From: QHWF01 sp036848175
Lineage (GTDB): Bacteria > Acidobacteriota > Vicinamibacteria > Vicinamibacterales > CAVVIG01
Direction of reading: 5' to 3'
NCBI GenBank assembly: GCA_036848175.1
Contig: DAIUKO010000335.1
Span: forward strand, 1 to 8,416
DNA: 8,416 nt
Position numbers and translations under genes: made by a program. Shown here one piece after another: positions 5,431-8,416 of this stretch. The notes beneath the pieces were generated by a model. That model had not been told where the DNA came from, searched no databases, and worked only from the letters and a program-made list of their open reading frames with translations. Within the stretch, counting starts at the first letter, position 1. Each line of letters starts with the position of its first letter.

Positions 5431-6443
5431 CACGTCGTGGCGACGGCTGCCGGCCCGCGAATCGCGCGCTTCACGAGGTTGCGCATCAGCGGCACTTTGT
5501 AGCCGTTGTAGCGCAGCGTGACGGCGCCTTCGACGGCCATGCGCCCGGCCAGATCCGCGGTCTGCTCGTCGCGCGGCTTGCCGAGAATCGCCGCTTCGAC
5601 GTTGGCGAGCCGCTTCGGCTTCGCCGCGACGGCGCCGACGACGAGACGCGCGCCGTCGATCTTGCCGTTCGCGAACTTGATCGCCGACGCGACGTTGACG
5701 AGCGGGAAGTCCCACACCTGGCGATCGCGCACCTTCTCGAAGTAGAACTGCGCGCCCGCCCACGTGTCGGGAATGCGAATCGAGGTGAGCAGATCGCCCG
5801 GCTGCAGCACCGTCATGCGCATGATGTCGACGCCGGGTCCGACGAAGTAGTCCTCCGCGTCGACGACGCGCTCACCGCGTGAGCTGCGGATCACCATCAG
5901 CGCGTCGAGCGCCACCAGCGCCGGCGCCGTGTCCGACGGGCTGACGGCGACGCAGCGATCGGCGTCGAGAATCGCATGCTCGCGGTTGATCGCGGTCGGC
6001 GTGTCGGCGTAGCAGACGTTGCCGCCGGCGCGGTAGCAGTTCCATCCGCCGCGGTAGTACCAACAGCGCGTGTCCTGGGAGACGTTGCCGCCGATCGTCC
6101 CCTGATTGCGGATCTGCGGCGACGCGACCAGCTCCGCGGCCTCGGCGAGGAGGCCGAAGCGCTCGCGGATCACCGGATGGCGGACGACGTCCACGAGCGG
6201 CGTCATCGCACCGATCTCGACGCCGCCGTTCGCCTCCTTGACGCCGACGAGCTCGGCAATCCGACTGAGATCGATGACGTTGCGCGGCTTCCTCAATCGA
6301 TCCTTCAGCCAGTCCATGCTGTCGAGACCGCCGGCGAGCACCCAATAGTCGTCGCGGTACTTCTCCACCAGCCGCACCGCATCGTCGACGGTGGTCGGTT
6401 GAAAGAGCTCGAACGCCGGGATGATGTCGCGAATGACAGCCAT
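5430..6443 (-). CDS. FAD-binding subunit of a molybdenum hydroxylase, PaoB/YagS-like with a probable [4Fe-4S] cluster
   Basis: 337 residues. It is the medium subunit that passes electrons from iron-sulfur clusters to FAD in xanthine dehydrogenase-family enzymes. The FAD-binding domain (about 1-225) has Leu-Ala-Gly-Gly-Leu-Asp-Ser (36-42), Ile-Gly-Ala-Met-Thr (77-81) and Ile-Arg-Asn-Gln-Gly-Thr-Ile-Gly-Gly-Asn (111-120). The CO_deh_flav_C-like domain follows (about 230-330). Four cysteines (127, 136, 144, 164; spacing C-x8-C-x7-C-x19-C) sit in an insertion after the Gly-Gly-Asn loop. This is as in PaoB of E. coli and HcrB of 4-hydroxybenzoyl-CoA reductase, whose subunits carry an extra [4Fe-4S] cluster. 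GAGAGG lies 7 nt before the ATG. It follows the large subunit across a 146-bp repeat-filled gap. The substrate is not determined by this subunit. Confidence 0.9.
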   Translation of the reverse strand: MAVIRDIIPAFELFQPTTVDDAVRLVEKYRDDYWVLAGGLDSMDWLKDRLRKPRNVIDLSRIAELVGVKEANGGVEIGAMTPLVDVVRHPVIRERFGLLAEAAELVASPQIRNQGTIGGNVSQDTRCWYYRGGWNCYRAGGNVCYADTPTAINREHAILDADRCVAVSPSDTAPALVALDALMVIRSSRGERVVDAEDYFVGPGVDIMRMTVLQPGDLLTSIRIPDTWAGAQFYFEKVRDRQVWDFPLVNVASAIKFANGKIDGARLVVGAVAAKPKRLANVEAAILGKPRDEQTADLAGRMAVEGAVTLRYNGYKVPLMRNLVKRAIRGPAAVATT

Positions 6444-6450
6444 TAGTCTG

Positions 6451-6456
6451 CCTCTC
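6451..6456 (-). promoter_or_regulatory. Ribosome binding site of the FAD subunit gene
   Basis: GAGAGG on the minus strand, 7 nt before the ATG at 6443. It lies just downstream of the inverted repeat, so ribosome loading on this gene does not depend on coupling to the large subunit. Confidence 0.6.
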
Positions 6457-6461
6457 GTGTC

Positions 6462-6590
6462 ATTGAGGATTGCGGATTGCGGATTGCGGATTTATCGACG
6501 ATTAAATCAACAATAAATCCGCAATAAATCCGCAATTGCTCAATCCCCAATCCACAATAAATCCGCATTCCGCAATCCTCAATCCGCAAT
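6462..6590. repeat. 129-bp AT-rich inverted repeat built from 'GGATTGC' and 'ATAAATCCGCA' units
   Basis: The arms 6462-6495 and 6557-6590 are inverted copies matching at 31 of 34 positions. The left arm is a 7-bp tandem (GGATTGC, three units). An inner perfect 13-bp inverted repeat (6483-6495 with 6513-6525) forms an alternative hairpin. ATAAATCCGCA occurs at 6513, 6524 and 6557 and inverted at 6485-6495. The tract is far more AT-rich than the neighbouring genes. It fills the gap between two cotranscribed subunit genes and reaches the stop codon of the large subunit. No ORF or transposase. It is probably a MITE/REP-like element; in RNA it would form a long stem that could attenuate or stabilise the transcript. 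Confidence 0.8.
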
Positions 6591-8416
6591 CAAATGTGTG
6601 TGGTCAACGGTTCCTGTACAGGTTTCCCGGCATCGAGCGCGGCCAGCAGCGTGCCGACCATCACCGGTGCGCGATGGAAGACGTCGTCGCCGACGGCATC
6701 GGCGATGGCGTTCAGCACCGCGCAGCAGCCGGCTGCGACCGGCGGTTCGCCGATGCCGCGCGCGCCGACCGGCGTCTCCGGATCCGGGACGTTCAACGCA
6801 TCCCACGCCATCTTCTGCGGCGCGTCGAGAATCGTCGGCGGCTTGTTGTGATGGAAGCGCCGCGCCAGCGGCAGTCCGTAGTGCTGATCGTAGACCCAGT
6901 GCTGACCGATGGCGTGTCCGATGCCGAGCATCGATCGGCCGAGTACCTGACCGCCGAGCGCGTTCGGATGAATCACCGTGCCGACATCCGCCACCGCGAG
7001 GTAGTCGACGATGTGGTACTTGCCGGTTTCGACGTCGACTTCCACTTCCGCGAACGCCGTCACGAAGGAATGCGTCGCACCGTCGTGCGGATAGGCGTCG
7101 TGCGCCACGCCCATCAGACCCTGACCGGCGAGCGCAGTCGCCGACGCCTTGGTGTAGGCGTTGATGTCTTTCGGCAACTCGTGGCCGTCGAACTCTCCGC
7201 CGAGATCGATCGCTTTCTGCGCGGCCTGCGCCAGCGTCATGCTGCCGCCCGGGCCCGAGACGCGCTCGTTCGCAACCTTGTAGTGGTCGGCCGAGCCGCC
7301 GTGTGTTTTCGCGGCAATCTCCTGCAGCTTCCGGACCGCATCGGTCCCGGCCGCATGCGCCGCGCGCGTGTGCGCGTGGGTCGTCTGGCTCCCGCCCGAG
7401 ACGCAGCTCCACGGCAGGTTTCTGCCGGTGTTCCCCCACGTGAGCTCGACCTTCTCCCACGGCATCCCGACCAATTCGGCCGAGACGCGATGGCAATCGC
7501 TCATCGACTCGGTGCCGAGATTGCCGATGCCCGACTGGATGTACATGCGGCCGTCCGGTTTGATGACGAACAAGCCGTCGTAGCCGACCGATCCCGAGAC
7601 AAACGCGCTCGTCGCGACGCCGTAGCCGCGCACTTTCGATCCCTGTCGCTTGCCGCCTTGTGCCTTTCGCGCCTCCCAGCGGAACAGATTCGCACCGCGA
7701 TCGAGCGTCTCCTTCACGAACGCGCTCGTCGCGTAGGCGCGCTGACCGCGCGGGTTCGCCGGGCCGAACTTCGCTTTGCCTTCAGGCGCGTTGACCCGAT
7801 GGATGGCGACGTGATCGACGCTGAGCTTGCGCGCGGCCTTCGTGAGAATCGGTTCGATCAGCACGATGCCCTGCATGCCCCCCGGCTGACTCTGCGCGCG
7901 CCGCGGCGGCGTGTTCGTGAGCACCGAGACGCCGCGCCACCGCATCGCCTCCGGCTGATACAACAGCGACACCATGCGGCCGGCCATGCCGGTGTCGCCC
8001 TGCGGCTCGTACGGACCGTTCTCGTTGATGACGAACATGTCGAGCGCGGTGATGCGGCCGTCCTTCGCGAAGCCGACCTTCAGCCGGCCGTGCATCGCGG
8101 GCCGCGCGCCGCCGATGTAGTGCTCGGTCTCGCGATCGATGCGCATCATCACCGGCGCGTTCAGCTTCTTCGACAGCAGCGCCGGAATGATCGCGGTGAT
8201 CGTGCCGGTCGCCTTGCTGCCGAAGCCGCCGCCGGTGTACTGGCTGATGACGACGATATCTTTCTGATCGAGATGGAGCCAGCGCGACATCGATCCGAGC
8301 GTCTGCACGGTGCTCTGCGTGGAGCAGTGGATGAACAGCTTGCCGTTCTGCCAATACGCCATCGCCGTGCGCGGCTCGAGCGTCTGATGGCTGGTGTTCG
8401 GCGTGACGAACGTCTC
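6590..8416 (-). CDS. Molybdopterin-binding large subunit of a xanthine dehydrogenase-family enzyme (5' end outside window)
   Basis: 608 residues are visible. The coding frame continues past the right edge, and the upstream residues Thr-Pro-Asn-Thr-Ser-His-Gln-Thr-Leu-Glu-Pro-Arg belong to the protein, so the ATG at 8362 is not the start. It holds the molybdenum cofactor and hydroxylates an aldehyde, heterocycle or similar substrate with water as oxygen source. Visible motifs: Gly-Gly-Gly-Phe-Gly-Ser-Lys (about 62-68 of the fragment); Thr-Pro-Pro-Arg-Arg-Ala-Gln before Gln-Pro-Gly-Gly-Met-Gln; Ser-Gly-Gly-Ser-Gln-Thr-Thr in the second cofactor region; and Gly-Ala-Arg-Gly-Ile-Gly-Glu near the C-terminus, whose Glu (about 557 of the fragment) is the expected catalytic base. 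Roughly 120-170 N-terminal residues are missing relative to the usual length. First gene in view of the operon that continues with the FAD subunit, VOC protein and small lipoprotein-like gene. The substrate is unknown. Confidence 0.93.
   Translation of the reverse strand, partial: ETFVTPNTSHQTLEPRTAMAYWQNGKLFIHCSTQSTVQTLGSMSRWLHLDQKDIVVISQYTGGGFGSKATGTITAIIPALLSKKLNAPVMMRIDRETEHYIGGARPAMHGRLKVGFAKDGRITALDMFVINENGPYEPQGDTGMAGRMVSLLYQPEAMRWRGVSVLTNTPPRRAQSQPGGMQGIVLIEPILTKAARKLSVDHVAIHRVNAPEGKAKFGPANPRGQRAYATSAFVKETLDRGANLFRWEARKAQGGKRQGSKVRGYGVATSAFVSGSVGYDGLFVIKPDGRMYIQSGIGNLGTESMSDCHRVSAELVGMPWEKVELTWGNTGRNLPWSCVSGGSQTTHAHTRAAHAAGTDAVRKLQEIAAKTHGGSADHYKVANERVSGPGGSMTLAQAAQKAIDLGGEFDGHELPKDINAYTKASATALAGQGLMGVAHDAYPHDGATHSFVTAFAEVEVDVETGKYHIVDYLAVADVGTVIHPNALGGQVLGRSMLGIGHAIGQHWVYDQHYGLPLARRFHHNKPPTILDAPQKMAWDALNVPDPETPVGARGIGEPPVAAGCCAVLNAIADAVGDDVFHRAPVMVGTLLAALDAGKPVQEPLTTHI

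Noticed and set aside
5430..5763. Extension of the VOC gene upstream to give a 401-residue protein
   Set aside because: The extra part is Arg-rich shadow sequence over the FAD subunit. The ATG at 5430 is followed by a good export signal and is coupled to the FAD stop.
6462..6590. CRISPR array
   Set aside because: The repeat units are 7-13 bp, tandem or inverted, with no regular unique spacers and no cas genes.

Overview
GC-rich bacterial DNA whose gene set suggests a soil-type Acidobacteriota, perhaps Vicinamibacteria. This assignment is an inference from the TonB-receptor tail style, the molybdenum hydroxylase operon with its glyoxalase-like companion, the DinB protein and the intergenic repeats. 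No marker gene is present. Nearly all coding is on the minus strand.

Left to right: (1) the last 22 codons of a probable TonB-dependent receptor (+). (2) A convergent intergenic gap filled by a long imperfect inverted repeat that carries a widely dispersed repeat core. (3) A compact minus-strand operon, transcribed from about 3582 down to 248: a SAM-dependent methyltransferase, a polytopic GT-C-like membrane protein, a small single-span protein and a DUF4239 membrane protein. (4) A divergent plus-strand DinB-family gene. (5) A convergent gap with a strong GC hairpin. (6) A second minus-strand operon entering from the right edge: molybdopterin-binding large subunit (5' end outside the window), a 129-bp AT-rich inverted repeat, a FAD subunit with four cysteines suited to a [4Fe-4S] cluster, an exported two-domain VOC protein and a small glycine-rich lipoprotein-like peptide.

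The most notable feature is the methyltransferase. Its reading frame is interrupted only by two adjacent in-frame TGA codons (3298-3303), directly after a motif Trp-Ser-Leu. The same frame continues with convincing methyltransferase sequence to a normal TAG stop. A hairpin with a 5-nt GGUCG loop lies 17 nt after the second TGA, in the place and form expected of a bacterial SECIS element. I interpret the gene as a probable selenoprotein with two consecutive selenocysteines (Sec94-Sec95). A pseudogene or a split gene remains possible.

The molybdenum hydroxylase operon resembles the PaoABC (YagTSR) aldehyde oxidoreductase type. Its [2Fe-2S] subunit is not in the window and would be expected upstream, past the right edge.
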